This document shows, one piece after another, positions 1 to 10,234 of a stretch of DNA of 64,000 nucleotides; positions within the stretch are counted from its first letter, which is position 1, and every line of letters starts with the position of its first letter. Where the stretch lies: the NCBI GenBank assembly GCA_028571685.1, contig CM053140.1, forward strand, positions 223,591,323 to 223,655,322, read 5' to 3'. The stretch is from Heterohyrax brucei. Taxonomy: Eukaryota; Chordata; Mammalia; Hyracoidea; Procaviidae. Below the pieces are notes generated by a model that worked only from the letters and a program-made list of their open reading frames with translations, did no database searches and was not told the origin of the DNA. A program made the position numbers and the translations under genes.

Positions 1-489
1 AAATGGGAAAGGAAGAATTCAGGGTATGGAGGCCTCAGACACAGTACCCCTGACTACCAACGTGAAAGTCCTGTGGTTGCTTTTCCGGGAAGAAAATCAG
101 CAAAAGGGAGAGGATTTTGAGCAGTTTGGGCAAGGATTCTGTCCCAGGAATATATAGCTCCCCTCCACTTCTTCAGTTTCTCATTGGCTCATCTTCCCTC
201 AATCACGGCTGCTCTGGAAGGTACATTCTAAACCTTGAAAACCTATTGAGTACCTGAAAATAAGCCACTAAATCTGTTTAGCAGGTCTCTGAAGCTAAGA
301 GCACCTTGGTTCTGTGAATGGAGACAGAACAATGGCAGGAACTAAAAGATATAGAACTTTTTTCATACTTCTTTGCCAGAGTTTGTAGGATAGAACTGAA
401 AGAATGTGTATGAGCCATTTTCTAAGGACAACTTACAGCCTGCTTTTCTTCTCATAGCCGGTGTCCTTGGATCATTAATGTATGTACAA
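1..489. other. Downstream flank of RGS4, no gene seen
   Basis: This stretch lies beyond the best candidate RGS4 polyadenylation signal. I see no exon-like reading frame and no recognisable repeat. In other mammals RGS5 lies on this side of RGS4, but none of its exons is visible here. Confidence 0.5.
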
Positions 490-511
490 GCAGGTACTTT
501 TGTATGAAGTA

Positions 512-517
512 TTTATT
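512..517 (-). terminator. RGS4: Candidate polyadenylation signal AATAAA for RGS4
   Basis: The plus strand reads TTTATT, which is AATAAA on the RGS4 strand. I saw no other canonical AATAAA between here and the stop codon. The 3' UTR length it implies is in the range I recall for mammalian RGS4. It is not proven to be used. Confidence 0.5.
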
Positions 518-1649
518 AACCCTTATTTTTAAGATGTGTGTGTTTTGCTCTCAGCATCAGCTTAACACGTAATAGACACCAGCATGCACGGGAAAGGTGT
601 CCTTTGTCTATGAACCATGACCTAGTAAGTCACTACAGCAAACGGTGATGAACTAACAAGAAAATACAACTGAAAAACACACTCAAAATGTATTACATAA
701 AGTAATTTACTTCTCATTCAGAATGACCTACCAGATCCCCATGTGAAACAGCAGTCTGGGAGTACAGGTACAGTTGGGAAGTCATGACAATTACAATAGA
801 GAAAGACCAAGAGAGTTACTCATTTATACTCTGCAGTCAATTAGAGATAGAATTATGGGAGAATGTGTAATGGAAGGAACTCTGGTAAGGAACGCTGGGA
901 ACATTGAGAGCCAAATGCCAAAGAGTCAAGAAAGGTATATCCTTAACATGATGAGATTTGTATACACACACTATGGCGTCTTTGTTTTGAACTCCAGTAT
1001 ACTGACTTAAAAGCCACCAAGGTGCTCATGTGTCTAAGTTATACTGGAGTAATTGGTGGAGTGTGTGGGTGCGCATTTTCAAAGGCAGTAGCTTTAGAAG
1101 AATGAGAAGAAAATTACTTTCTGGCCATTCATTAAAAATTCAGGTGATATCCTGCACCTCCATTTATAAAACAATACAATAATAAAAACATTATACAAAA
1201 CATCTTCATAAATAACATAAATGAGAAATTTTCAAGTATTTCCTGTGCCTTGAAAAGTCCTAACAGTGGATATCTCTCCCCTCCCTCCTTCTCATTTAAT
1301 CTCAGTGTAGAGAGAAATGCCTTCAGTCTCTGTTAACCCTGAAGTTTGGAATGAAGCAGACAAGATTCCACCTCAAAGAGAAAATGTATAAGCGTCTTTT
1401 AGTTTGTGAAAACATGTTTCCCCTTTGTAAAATATATTCTTTCCCCAGCTGCTAGTTTGTAATGGTAGACATATAGCCCAGAGCCATTATGAAATACAAA
1501 GCAAAATAAAAAAGCAAAATAAAACAAAAACAATGGATTGAGGAACCTCATCTGGTTGCTAAAGTTCTCAGGAAAAACCAAAGTGAGAAGAGCACCTTGA
1601 GCAGGAGAGGAAAAAAGAATAGAGGATAAGGATACAAAAATAAAATAAA

Positions 1650-1791
1650 ACAAAAAACCATTGCAACCAAGTCAATTCTGACTTGTAGCAACCCTATAGC
1701 AAGAGTTTCCAAAGAGAGGCTGGCTGATTTGCACTGTGGACCTTTTAGTTAGCAGCTGTAGCACTTAACCATGCACCAGTAGAGTCTCTTG
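1650..1791 (-). mobile_element. AfroSINE copy (antisense to plus strand) in RGS4 3' UTR
   Basis: On the plus strand this reads as the reverse complement of the SINE. It has the tail module ('caagtcaattctgacttgta'), then 'caaccctata', then the tRNA-derived head ending in 'gcacttaaccatgcacc'. RGS4 is also on the minus strand, so the SINE is in sense orientation within the predicted 3' UTR. It is clearly diverged. Confidence 0.75.
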
Positions 1792-2742
1792 GAAATCCCA
1801 TGCCCTTGCTCAGTATCTTAGGTAGGTAGAGCTGGCATCTAACTGTGTGTCTTCACTTATGTCATGCATCTCATCTCTCGACTCCATGCCAACCCCAGCT
1901 GCTAGAAGTCACACAGCAAACATCCAGGCAAGGAAGGGAAGGCCAGTAGCGTTGGGACTCAAAAGCAACACTAATGATCACAAAAGCCTGAAGCAACACC
2001 GTGTTTCTCAGGTAAATGCTTGTTTATGATATTCACTTCTTAGATACCCCTCGAGTAGGAAGCTGTCACTAGCCATATTAAGCGTGAAGTCCCTTAGATG
2101 CCTCTTGAGCAAGAAACGTGGAGTTTTAGAGACTCAGCTTGCCGTAGGTTAGCATTTCTTTTCTGGCCTGCTTTATGGTTCAGTTTTCTCTGTTCCAATG
2201 CAGGATGAAAGGTCAGGTGTCAAAATCTGCGTATAAGTACGTGCATACTTTCTCGTTATGAGCACCTAAAGTCTCTCTTATCTACTCTTGCAAAAATATA
2301 TACACACACATCCATATGTATCTATGATAGACCAATGTCATGTAAAGCTTGGAAACAGTAATAGCTAACAGAATACATGCACTTGTGTGGATGTCACAGG
2401 AAGTGTACCAACCAGTCACCCTGAGGTCAAACTGTTGGGAGGAGAAAACTGCTGACAGTCTTTGAAAGCCAGATGTACAGGGCAATATTTGGACACTTGC
2501 TCAAATGTCACCCTAAAGTAAATCTGGGAAAATTCAACTGGAATGCAGTCCCATCCTGATGAACACCAAAACGCCAAAACAAAGTCTAGGTTCTACACGA
2601 GAGTGACTTGCACATGCCAGGCAGCACGGATACTAGGCTACAATATGGTTAGAGCATCGGTGCTTAATACAGATTAATATTTGGCCTCAGGTCTCCAGAG
2701 CATAGAGTCTTGGCCTTTCAGCCTTCCACCTCCCAGTGGGAA

Positions 2743-2982
2743 TTAGGCGCACTGGGGGACCAGGGAAGCACAGTCCACAGAGCTCTTAGCTCCATTCTGC
2801 TTTTCTGACCCACAGCTGAAAGGGCTGGCCAAATCAAGATAGAATTGGGACTTGAGGAAGCGGCGGTATGAATCCTTCTCCATCAGGTTAAAAATCTTCT
2901 TCTGGGCCTCATCAAAGCAGGTTATTGTAGGTTCCAGTATGTTCCGGCTTGTCTCCTCCCTGGTGCAAGCATCCAAGTTCAC
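2743..2982 (-). CDS. RGS4: RGS4 coding exon 5 (last)
   Basis: The acceptor CAG (2983-2985) precedes GTG (Val127). The exon encodes residues 127-205 and ends in TAA at 2745-2743. It holds Asn128, Cys148, Leu159, Asp163 and Arg167 of the G-alpha contact surface and the C-terminal tail SLVPQCA. Confidence 0.97.
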   Translation of the reverse strand: MNLDACTREETSRNILEPTITCFDEAQKKIFNLMEKDSYRRFLKSQFYLDLASPFSCGSEKQNGAKSSVDCASLVPQCA

Positions 2983-5900
2983 CTGAAGGGCAAAAGCCAT
3001 GGTTTCCATTAGACATCTCATACTGCTGAGGTTGGGAGGCTGCATGTTTCCTACTGAACGATGACTGTACCCCTTCTGCCCCAGAAAAAGAACAATGTAC
3101 ATTTAGCTTCCAACCTGGTCTGTGTGAAAGAATATGTAACAGGTTCACTCTGCTTCAAGGTGGGCAGGACAGTATTTTCTGTTCTTGCTCACAAACTGGG
3201 TAAATTCATCAGATAAATTCACTAAGGGTACTGATCTAGTCGTATGGATGGAAGAACCCCCTTTTGTAACTGATGCATTTGAGACTGTCAGGATCATAAT
3301 GACCCGCTCCACTGTTATATCTTTTTATTTAACTTACATAATCTAAAGTCCCATGCCAATCACTGCTACTTTTAGAAAATGTTACTAAGATTCAAGAATT
3401 TCTTGGCTGTGAAAACCTACCTCTTTTGTTGCCTGGACGGAGATGAACTCATTATAGATCTTCCTGGCCTTGGGACTTCGTTTGGAAAGTGATTTGATTT
3501 TCTTATACTCTTCGCAGCTGATCCAGAAGTCAATGTTCTCCTCACTGTATTCTGACTTCAAGAAAGCTTTGAAAGCTGCCAGCCCACCTGTGACATAGGA
3601 TTGAAAAATGACAGTTGTCACACTGACTAGCCTCTTGGATATTATGTTTCATGAAAAGCTAATGTACTTGGCAGAATAAGACACGGTTTGAAGCACTCTC
3701 CCTTTTCACCCTACTTAGAGGGTCACCTGAGGTGAGGCAACCCTGATTTGTGTCTAGAATCTGTTGGAACCCCCCCATATACCTACTCATTCTTTCTCAA
3801 GATTTGAAGGCTGTTTCAAAATCTTTTGAGTGATTTCAGCAAAAACTGTTTTGTTTGAGAAATGCCTATGTAGCTATGAATTGCAAAGGTGGGTTTGGGA
3901 GAGTGAAAATGAAATTGATTCTAAAAGATTTCAGTATTTAGAAAATTTTTCTTTTATCCATTTTCTCCCCCTGTGGTGAGAGACATGGTTTTCCACACAG
4001 CTTCTGTATTAACTTTCCGTGGCATAGCACAAAGCGCCAGAGCATCACCAAATATTAAGCAGAGTATAAGTAACACCAAAAGGTCCTCCTAAGGCTGGAG
4101 GTCCGAAGCGATCCAGGCCCTTCTGTAGCTCTTATCACTCCCATCATATTGCTGCTGTTGTTAGGTGCTGTCAAGTTGTTTCCAATTCATACATACTGAC
4201 CCTACATACAACGGAATAAAGCTCTGCCTTGTCCTGCGCCATCCTTACAATCCCTATCCAGAGTGTATTTATCCTAATCCCAGGGCTAGGGGTGGAGATA
4301 GGAAGCTGTTAAACTTACATTCATGGCTAATCAGGTTTTCCAAGGATTCAGCCCATTTCTTGACTTCCTCTTGGCTCACCCTAGAGACATTAAAAAAGAA
4401 TGACCTGAAGGTCATGATACGAAACTGGGACAAGAAACTAACAATCCTTAATAAGATACACAATTTTATTTTCCATCTTTATGAGGAGACCTTAGATTAA
4501 TTAGGGTGCCCTTTCCACTTAATGTATGGAAATTTTATTTGCAATTCTGATCTCAATGAAGGAGATCATTTTGATCCTGGTCTGACTTAACTAGGGACAC
4601 AACTTCCTTAAGTCTCCATAGGAACAGCTCTGTCATGAGATAGGTAATATTCAAGGGCCTTTTTCTCACCTCTGGCAAATGACAACTTTGTCCTTCTTGC
4701 TGTGGGAAGAACCATGTTCGCAAGAGTCAGACTTCTGCAGCAGGAAACCTAACCGATGCTTCATATCTTTTGCACTGCACAGAAGAGGAAGAAAGAAAAT
4801 TATTAATGACTACCCAGCTCTCTTTAAGACAGCCTAGTAATAGAGCTTGAAAAATTTAGTACAGGGGTAGGAGTCAGAAGCAATTTGTTTAGGGAATGAG
4901 AACTGGAATAAACTCTCAGAAAAATGGGACTCCATTTCTGCTTCAGCCTGTGACTTACTGTAAAACCTTAAGGCCAGAGTCACAGCCCAGGCTTGTTTGT
5001 GACCTTTCAGTTTATCCCAGTGGCTTTTTTTGTGGACCCACTATTTTGGTTGCAACACTTCAGTGTGTTCAATAAAAGCACACTGAAGATATAAATGGTT
5101 TCTAATTAACTTTTGGAATTGCAAGACGTGTCATTTCCTTACTGCATGCCACATTCTGGTGAGTGATTGCTGCTTTCAGCTGCCTCGCTGCTGGCTGAGA
5201 GGAGGCTACAGAATCACCTTGGGAAGACAGTGTTCTCTTCTGCTGCAGTTGTGGATGTGGTTGGCTATGCAAGCCATGCTTAAGAAATTCATGGACTGTA
5301 AGACATGCCACACCAGCAGAGGGATGTGGAGAGTGGGTGTGGTGGGAGGGGTGGCTGGGTGCAGAGGTTAAATGCATATGCTGGCTTCCAGGCCTCGATT
5401 GTCTAAAACTTGACTTCTTCTAGAAAATCTCCTACTGCTGCTTCTGTTGCTGCATTTTGTTTTTTAAATACATAGACTATCAACATTATTTATGCTCCAG
5501 AGGGCATGTGAGGCTTAAATAAGAAGCTACTGAGAACCTTCGCTGCAGCTGATGAATGTTTCATTAGAGCAGAGTGTCCAGCTTATTGCCAGTATTTATC
5601 AGGTAGCCGGGGTGCAGCAGGGTTCCTGACTAACTCTTGAAGGAGGACTTTTTGATAAGCTTTTAGCTTAGTTTTTGCATTCTATAAATTATTATTTTGC
5701 CTGTGTCTTTTCTAAAGCTAAGAAAAAAGTCTTTTATTTCTTAAAGATAAATCCGATTCTAAAAGGAATACTTGGAGGAGGAAAGCAAAACCACAAAAAT
5801 AAAAATATTATTTTTGAAGGGTTAGTTGGAGCCCTAGTGGCACAGTAGCTAACAGCTTGGCTGCTAACCAAAAGATTGGCAGTTTGAATCTACCAGCTGC

Positions 5901-7302
5901 TCCTTGGAAACCCCGTGGGACAATTTTACTCGGTGAAGTTGTCCTCTTGGTGTTAACGTCTTAGCTCCTCAAGGACAGAGCTCCTGTGCAATCATATGTC
6001 TATCTCCAAAAATGTTTACCAGAACACAACTTTGTCTTGATCCTCTTGGTATTTTGTATCCTTAATATCATCAGTGAATAAATTGGAGCACGCAGTAATT
6101 TGCTCCATTTGTTTCCAGAAAGCAATGGTGGTAGTCAGAGGCAGTTATTTCATAGGCACTCTCTGTTGGACCCTCCTGCTTCATTTTAAAAAGTACATGA
6201 ATATTTTCTCTAATCCTAAATGGCAGAATATTTGAAAGATAAACTTCTTAGTCATGCTTGAAAGATTGTGCTTTCTGGGATTATTTGCAAATTGAAATTT
6301 CAGGTGTTCTGTATTTGCAGAGGACAAGAGACAAAGTGAGATAACTTAAGGTTGGCTTTTTACCCTTAATTTCAAAATTAAGTAGTATAATACTCACTGG
6401 ATTTTTTTTCTTTTCTAACTGGCATTTCCTAGAGCATTCATTTATACCTTTTAAAAAAGCCATAGACATATGAAGAACTGTATGTCTTTAAGATTTTTGT
6501 TAAACGAGAGACAGTATGTTGAAAAAAAGAAAAACAATATCTTGAAAATGAGATTTTCTACAGAATCTTTAATTGATTTGTTATGATTAGTACTTCCTCT
6601 CAACTATCACTTACCTAAGCCATTTCAAAAACTACAGCTTGGACCACGGAGAAAAGGGAATGTTAATTTTGACATTCAGTTCTGTAGTATTTGCTTATAA
6701 GACAGAGAGAGTGAAAGACCCTGCAGCACCACACAGAAAGCATTGTGCCTTTCTGGTGATATACATAAAACTTATAATGGGGCATGCTCCTGTAAAAACA
6801 GAGAACAGAAAGGGGGACAATAAAAGAAATCCCCCAGCTCCAATTCTATGGACCGCAGTGGTGCTCAAATAAGAGTAATCACGGGCGGAGATATTACACA
6901 CCACTATATCTGGTCCTGTGATTCACTACGAGTGGGAATTGACTCGACTGCAATGGTGCGTGTATGTGTGTGTGTTTTATTGTAATCCTAAAGCCTCTTA
7001 TACTTCTTAACTAGATAGTTTGACTAGAGGACTTGGCTAAAAATCAGAATAGCCCTCAAAACTGAGTAAATTTAGGTACTAACTTGGGGAGAACCTCTTA
7101 AATTACAATTTCTAGCTAATCTTAGAGGAAAACTAGAAAGCTTAGGCTGTCCTGACCGCATTGTCTTCAATCCCAAAGAACTGGGTTAGTAATACAGCTA
7201 AATATCGAGAAAATCTAGGCAAAAGTTTAACACCATTAATAGCTGAAAATAATCTTACCTCCTTAAGCAGGAAGCTGGAAGACCTGAGAGTCCTTTGCAC
7301 AT
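2743..7302 (-). CDS. RGS4: RGS4, regulator of G-protein signalling 4 (five coding exons, complete)
   Basis: RGS4 is a GTPase-activating protein for Gi/o and Gq alpha subunits. It acts at the inner face of the plasma membrane, mainly in brain and heart, and shortens G-protein-coupled receptor signals. Coding exons are 7302-7259, 4774-4670, 4380-4319, 3587-3421 and 2982-2743 (44+105+62+167+240 nt), encoding 205 residues plus stop, the usual RGS4 length. All introns are GT-AG. The N-terminus starts MCKGL. Cys2 (N-degron and palmitoylation site) and Cys12 are kept, followed by an amphipathic helix (about residues 12-33). The RGS domain covers about 62-178 and keeps the G-alpha contact residues Asn88, Asn128, Leu159, Asp163 and Arg167. 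Cys71, Cys95 and Cys148 are also present. Cys2 and the C-terminal VPQCA separate it from RGS5, RGS8 and RGS16. I see no frameshift or stop, so the gene looks functional. Confidence 0.97.
3421..3587 (-). CDS. RGS4: RGS4 coding exon 4
   Basis: This 167-nt exon has the size typical of R4-family RGS genes. It starts with the last two bases of Cys71 after CAG (3588-3590) and ends TTTGTTGCC... as ...ACAAAAGAG before gtaggt. It encodes residues 72-126, the core of the RGS domain, including '[16 protein letters not shown]' with Asn88 and Cys95. Confidence 0.97.
4141..4258 (-). mobile_element. RTE (BovB-like) 3'-end fragment in RGS4 intron 3
   Basis: The plus strand reads 'gttgttaggtgctgtcaagt', then 'cctgcgccatccttacaat', the reverse complement of the RTE 3' terminus. 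The fragment ends about 60 bp from the donor site of RGS4 exon 3. Confidence 0.7.
4319..4380 (-). CDS. RGS4: RGS4 coding exon 3
   Basis: This 62-nt exon lies between acceptor CTAG (4384-4381) and a strong donor GAAT|gtaagt. It encodes residues 51-70, starting '[17 protein letters not shown]', with split codons at both ends (Arg50 and Cys71). It is the start of the RGS domain. Confidence 0.96.
4670..4774 (-). CDS. RGS4: RGS4 coding exon 2
   Basis: This 105-nt exon lies between CAG (4777-4775) and donor GAG|gtgag. It encodes residues 16-49 plus split codons. It includes the basic amphipathic stretch '[16 protein letters not shown]' used for membrane binding, then a polar linker ending KKDKVVICQ. 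Confidence 0.96.
5335..5359 (+). other. G-quadruplex-prone tract in RGS4 intron 1
   Basis: Four G-runs (5335-5337, 5344-5346, 5348-5351, 5357-5359) are separated by loops of 6, 1 and 5 bases. The G-rich strand is the transcribed (template) strand of RGS4, so the RNA would be C-rich. Confidence 0.55.
5829..5943 (+). mobile_element. AfroSINE copy in RGS4 intron 1 (3' truncated)
   Basis: It begins 'ggagccctagtggcacagta' and continues through 'gctgctaaccaaaagattgg' and 'gctccttggaaacc'. This is the tRNA-derived head in plus orientation. The usual GAGTCGG tail module is missing. Confidence 0.8.
6915..6960 (+). mobile_element. AfroSINE tail fragment
   Basis: The stretch 'actacgagtgggaattgact' followed by 'cgactgcaatgg' matches the SINE tail module. 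The upstream 100 bp may be a badly decayed head. A short (TG)n run follows. Confidence 0.5.
7259..7302 (-). CDS. RGS4: RGS4 coding exon 1
   Basis: It encodes [14 protein letters not shown] plus two bases of Ser15, then donor gtaag. The ATG at 7302-7300 is chosen because Met-Cys start and Cys12 match RGS4. Exon 2 joins in frame. Confidence 0.96.
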
Positions 7303-7418
7303 TTTGTTTCCTGTAAGATCTGAGCGTCAGGAAAAGAGATGCACCAGGAGGAGCTGTGCCTCTGTTTTGAGCACACTTAGCCTTTTCTCTTTCCTACTCT
7401 TGGGATCCTCTGTGCTTC
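7303..7418 (-). other. RGS4: RGS4 5' untranslated region (predicted)
   Basis: This is the region between the initiator ATG and a transcription start placed about 25-30 bp downstream of the TATA box at 7443-7449. The start site is inferred, not observed. Confidence 0.5.
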
Positions 7419-7439
7419 TGCCTTTCAAGCTTGCAGGGT

Positions 7440-7480
7440 CTGTTTTATAGCCCAGCCAGGACCATCCAGCCAATCAGATG
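7440..7480 (-). promoter_or_regulatory. RGS4: RGS4 core promoter: TATA box and inverted CCAAT box
   Basis: On the RGS4 strand TATAAAA lies at 7449-7443, about 140 bp upstream of the ATG. About 20 bp further upstream is ATTGG (plus-strand CCAAT at 7470-7474), a typical NF-Y-like arrangement. No CpG island is evident. Confidence 0.65.
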
Positions 7481-7610
7481 GCAGCTCTGTAACATCAACC
7501 ACTCTCTGCCTCCCTTTGCCTCCTCCAGCCCTGCGGGAGATAAGACCGACGCACAGGCAATGCAGAACGAATAAAAGGAGAGAAAACCCTCACAAAGTAG
7601 ATATCCAGAA

Positions 7611-7814
7611 AATAAAAATAGCCTAGTATCTCAATCAGTGTCTGAAGTATTGAATTTCTAGAACAGGAGAAGAAAATAATAGTAACAGTTTACAGGGCTG
7701 CAAACCATGAAGTGTATTCACTTCTGTATAACAGCAATATCAAGGAAAGTTGTCTCCCAGCAAGGAAAGAGCCAATAGAAATCCCTGGGCTTACTTTGAG
7801 GCTGACTCCTAATG
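7611..7814 (+). repeat. Inverted duplication, arm A (RGS4 upstream region)
   Basis: This 204-bp block pairs, as reverse complement, with 8383-8586. I count six mismatches and no gaps. It starts about 200 bp upstream of the predicted RGS4 transcription start. It matches no repeat I recognise and is taken to be the source copy. Confidence 0.9.
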
Positions 7815-8348
7815 TACTTCCTCTTTTGGATTAGAAATCTTGTATCGCACAGTCCAAGATCTGATCCTCACTGTTTCCAAAAAGGAGTCGGCAGCATCAT
7901 CATCTCCATGAAGTGACCGCAGAAGCTGCTTTCTCAATTGTCATATGCAAATAGGACTGTTAGGAGGCATTGCTGGAGGGCAGAAGGATATTTGTCTGGC
8001 AACACTGAAAAAGCTAGTCTAGAGAAAGTAAATTAGCTACACATCTGTCATCAATCTTAGTTTTTTGAGAAATCTTGCTGAAAACAGATTTTAACTAACA
8101 CTGACAATCTCTCCTTTACACACATGGCTCCCGGATAAAGCTCAAAACAGTAGCTTGAGGAGCAGAGGAGAGAGTAAAATGAACTGTTATTTTCTTTGTG
8201 CATGAGTTTATGTCACATGTAATTCTAGATCTCCAAAATGATATTTCCAAAGGAGAGAGAGAGAGAGGGCACAAGAACGCAGAAAAAATATGTAGCTTGT
8301 TTTGCATATCACTAGGCATCAGATGAGTATACAGTTTGGTCCTACCAA

Positions 8349-8706
8349 AAAAACCCACTGCCTTCAAGTTGTGTCCAACTCACATTAGGAGTCAGCCTCA
8401 AAGTAAGCCCATGGATTTCTGTTGGCTCTTTCCTTTTTGGGAGACAACTTTCCTTGATATTGCTGTTATACAGAAGTGAATACACTTCATGGTTTGCAGC
8501 CCTGTAAATTGTTACTATTATTTTCTTCTCCTGTTCTAGAAATTCAATACTTCAGACACTGATTGAGATACTAGGCAATTTTTATTTATAGGTCGGAGTA
8601 GAACTGCCCCATAGAGATTCCGAGAAGCACCTGGCAGATTTGAATTGCCAACCTTTCATTTAGCAGAGGTAGCACTTAACGCAGTACGCCACCAGAATCT
8701 CCTTTG
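8349..8706 (-). mobile_element. AfroSINE copy split by an inverted duplicate
   Basis: The SINE is antisense. Its tail half is 8349-8382 ('cccactgccttcaagttgtg...'). Its head half is 8587-8706 ('gtagaactgccccatagaga ... gcacttaacgcagtacgcca'). About 10 bp of SINE sequence expected at the centre is replaced by the 204-bp block 8383-8586. Confidence 0.8.
8383..8586 (-). repeat. Inverted duplication, arm B (inside the SINE)
   Basis: This is the reverse-complement copy of 7611-7814 (198 of 204 positions match by eye), separated from it by 568 bp. SINE sequence on both sides shows that this is the derived, inserted copy. Confidence 0.9.
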
Positions 8707-8966
8707 GCCCTACAGGTATTTTCAAATAGTATTTTTTGCAAAAGAACATGGTAGACAGAAAACAACCCCCCCCACAAAAAAATGCAGGTGTTCCACATTT
8801 TACAGTCATAACTCAGATATACTTGAGTCACAGAGAAATCTTCCTTATGTGGGTAAAGATGTGAGTGGATGGAAGAATTTGCCGTGAACAGCTTTAATTT
8901 GAAAGCAGATAAGTTCCTTATTAAAAGATATGGTTAATTTAATTGTATATATAAAAAGCAGAGGTA

Positions 8967-9008
8967 GCCATGAGTCGACTCCAACTTGACGGCACTTGGC
9001 TTTGGCAT
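8967..9008 (+). mobile_element. SINE tail module (short fragment)
   Basis: The stretch 'gccatgagtcgactccaact' followed by 'tgacggcacttggctttggc' is the AfroSINE 3' module with the 'CACTTGGCTTGG' ending. The same ending is seen at 14733-14776 (antisense) and in the palindrome core at 31822-31896. Confidence 0.6.
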
Positions 9009-9150
9009 CAAATAGTTTAGCTGAGGAAAATGAAACATAGATGGGGTCTAACAATATTTAAAGGTATCTAAGAAAATGAAAGGGAAAATGGCAGAAGGTG
9101 TATGTCCCCTTGCCCCACTGATGCCTTTGAACATCCCATACGCCGCCCAT

Positions 9151-9169
9151 CCCACCCCACCCCACCCCA
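9151..9169 (-). other. G-quadruplex-prone (CCCCA)n tract
   Basis: The plus strand reads CCCACCCCACCCCACCCC, giving four G-runs with single-base loops on the minus strand. Confidence 0.7.
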
Positions 9170-9394
9170 CCAGCAGAACAAGGAGATTTCAGAGAAATAC
9201 ACGGAAGTAGAGGAATCACTATCTGAAGAAGGTGCTTTAAAATTATATGAAAAAGCCTCTGGCCTTCTCACATAAATGTTGAGAACCATTAATTAGATTT
9301 ACTGTGGGACAACATCGCTTTGAGGTATAATATAGAGAAAGTAAACTTTCTTTGTGTAGTTAGCAGCCATCCTTGGGACTATCAAGTTGATCTA

Positions 9395-9515
9395 GCTCAA
9401 CACCTGCATTTTACCAAAGAGGAAATAGAGGTCCAGATTGGGGAAGTGACTTGCCGGAATCACAGTTTCTTACTGACAGAGTTGGGAACAGACCACAGGT
9501 TTCTTGACAACAGGT
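9395..9515 (+). mobile_element. MIR-type ancient SINE fragment
   Basis: The pattern 'attttaccaaagaggaaata ... gaagtgacttgccggaatcac' fits the MIR core ('...ttttacagatgaggaaactga...'). Confidence 0.5.
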
Positions 9516-9860
9516 TATATGGACTTTCCACTGTGTTCTATTACCCTACACAGTCTTATCAAATGAGATAAACTGTGTAAACAGAAGCATTTCTAAACTG
9601 CAAAGTGTTATGCAAATACTTTTATTGATGGATTATGTACAGTTGATAACAAAACCTAATAATTTTATGCATTTGATTCAAGGAGAACTCATGCTGCCCA
9701 ATTTTCCCTTTCTCCTTGGAAGAAGGAAGCACTACAGACCTCCTCAGTCTGTTCCTCTATTAAGAAGAGGTATTATTAGTTTACTGCTATATTCAGAAAT
9801 TTCATGTCTGCTCATTTCTTTATGATTTCTTGTTTTATTCCTTAAGAGTTTTAGTACTGT

Positions 9861-10011
9861 AACCCCTGGCCATCGAGTCACTTCTGACTCATAGCAATCC
9901 TTATAGGACAGAGTAGAAACCCACAGTGTTTCCAAGGAACAGTTTGTGGATCTGAACTAGTAACCTTGTGGTTAGCAGTTGAGCACTTAACCACTGCAGC
10001 ATCACGATTCC
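9861..10011 (-). mobile_element. AfroSINE copy, nearly complete
   Basis: In antisense it runs from 'catcgagtcacttctgactc' through 'aggacagagtagaaaccca' to 'gagcacttaaccactgcagc'. Confidence 0.85.
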
Positions 10012-10234
10012 ATTTAGTACTTTAAAGGATATTTGAAATAACCTCTTTTATGTTGGCTTATTTTTCGCTATGGAACTTGCTGATTATATTTGAGAAGGTG
10101 AGGTTTGGTACATCATGATGCCTTGACAATTTTCCACCCTCTTTCTGGGACATGCACAAAGCATTAAATTCTTTATTCTATGATTTGTCATTTTTACATG
10201 ATTCTTACAGTGCATAAAAGCTTTCTTCTGAAAA

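Larger units (their letters stand above)
490..2742 (-). other. RGS4: RGS4 3' untranslated region (predicted)
   Basis: This is the sequence after the RGS4 stop codon, read on the minus strand. The limit is inferred from the polyadenylation signal at 512-517, giving a 3' UTR of about 2.2 kb. It contains an antisense AfroSINE at 1650-1791 and an A/T-rich part at about 1130-1240. A weaker ATTAAA signal at 1295-1300 (minus strand) could give a shorter transcript. Small open frames here, such as 774-1010 on the plus strand, resemble no protein and are treated as chance. Confidence 0.6.

Noticed and set aside
774..1010. 78-codon open frame on the plus strand
   Set aside because: It lies antisense in the RGS4 3' UTR, has no similarity I recognise and no splice or start context. 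Chance frame.
4165..4500. 111-codon open frame across RGS4 exon 3 on the plus strand
   Set aside because: It is the opposite strand of exon 3 and of an RTE fragment. Shadow frame.
8645..8887. 80-codon open frame at a SINE edge
   Set aside because: It begins in the AfroSINE head and shows no protein similarity.
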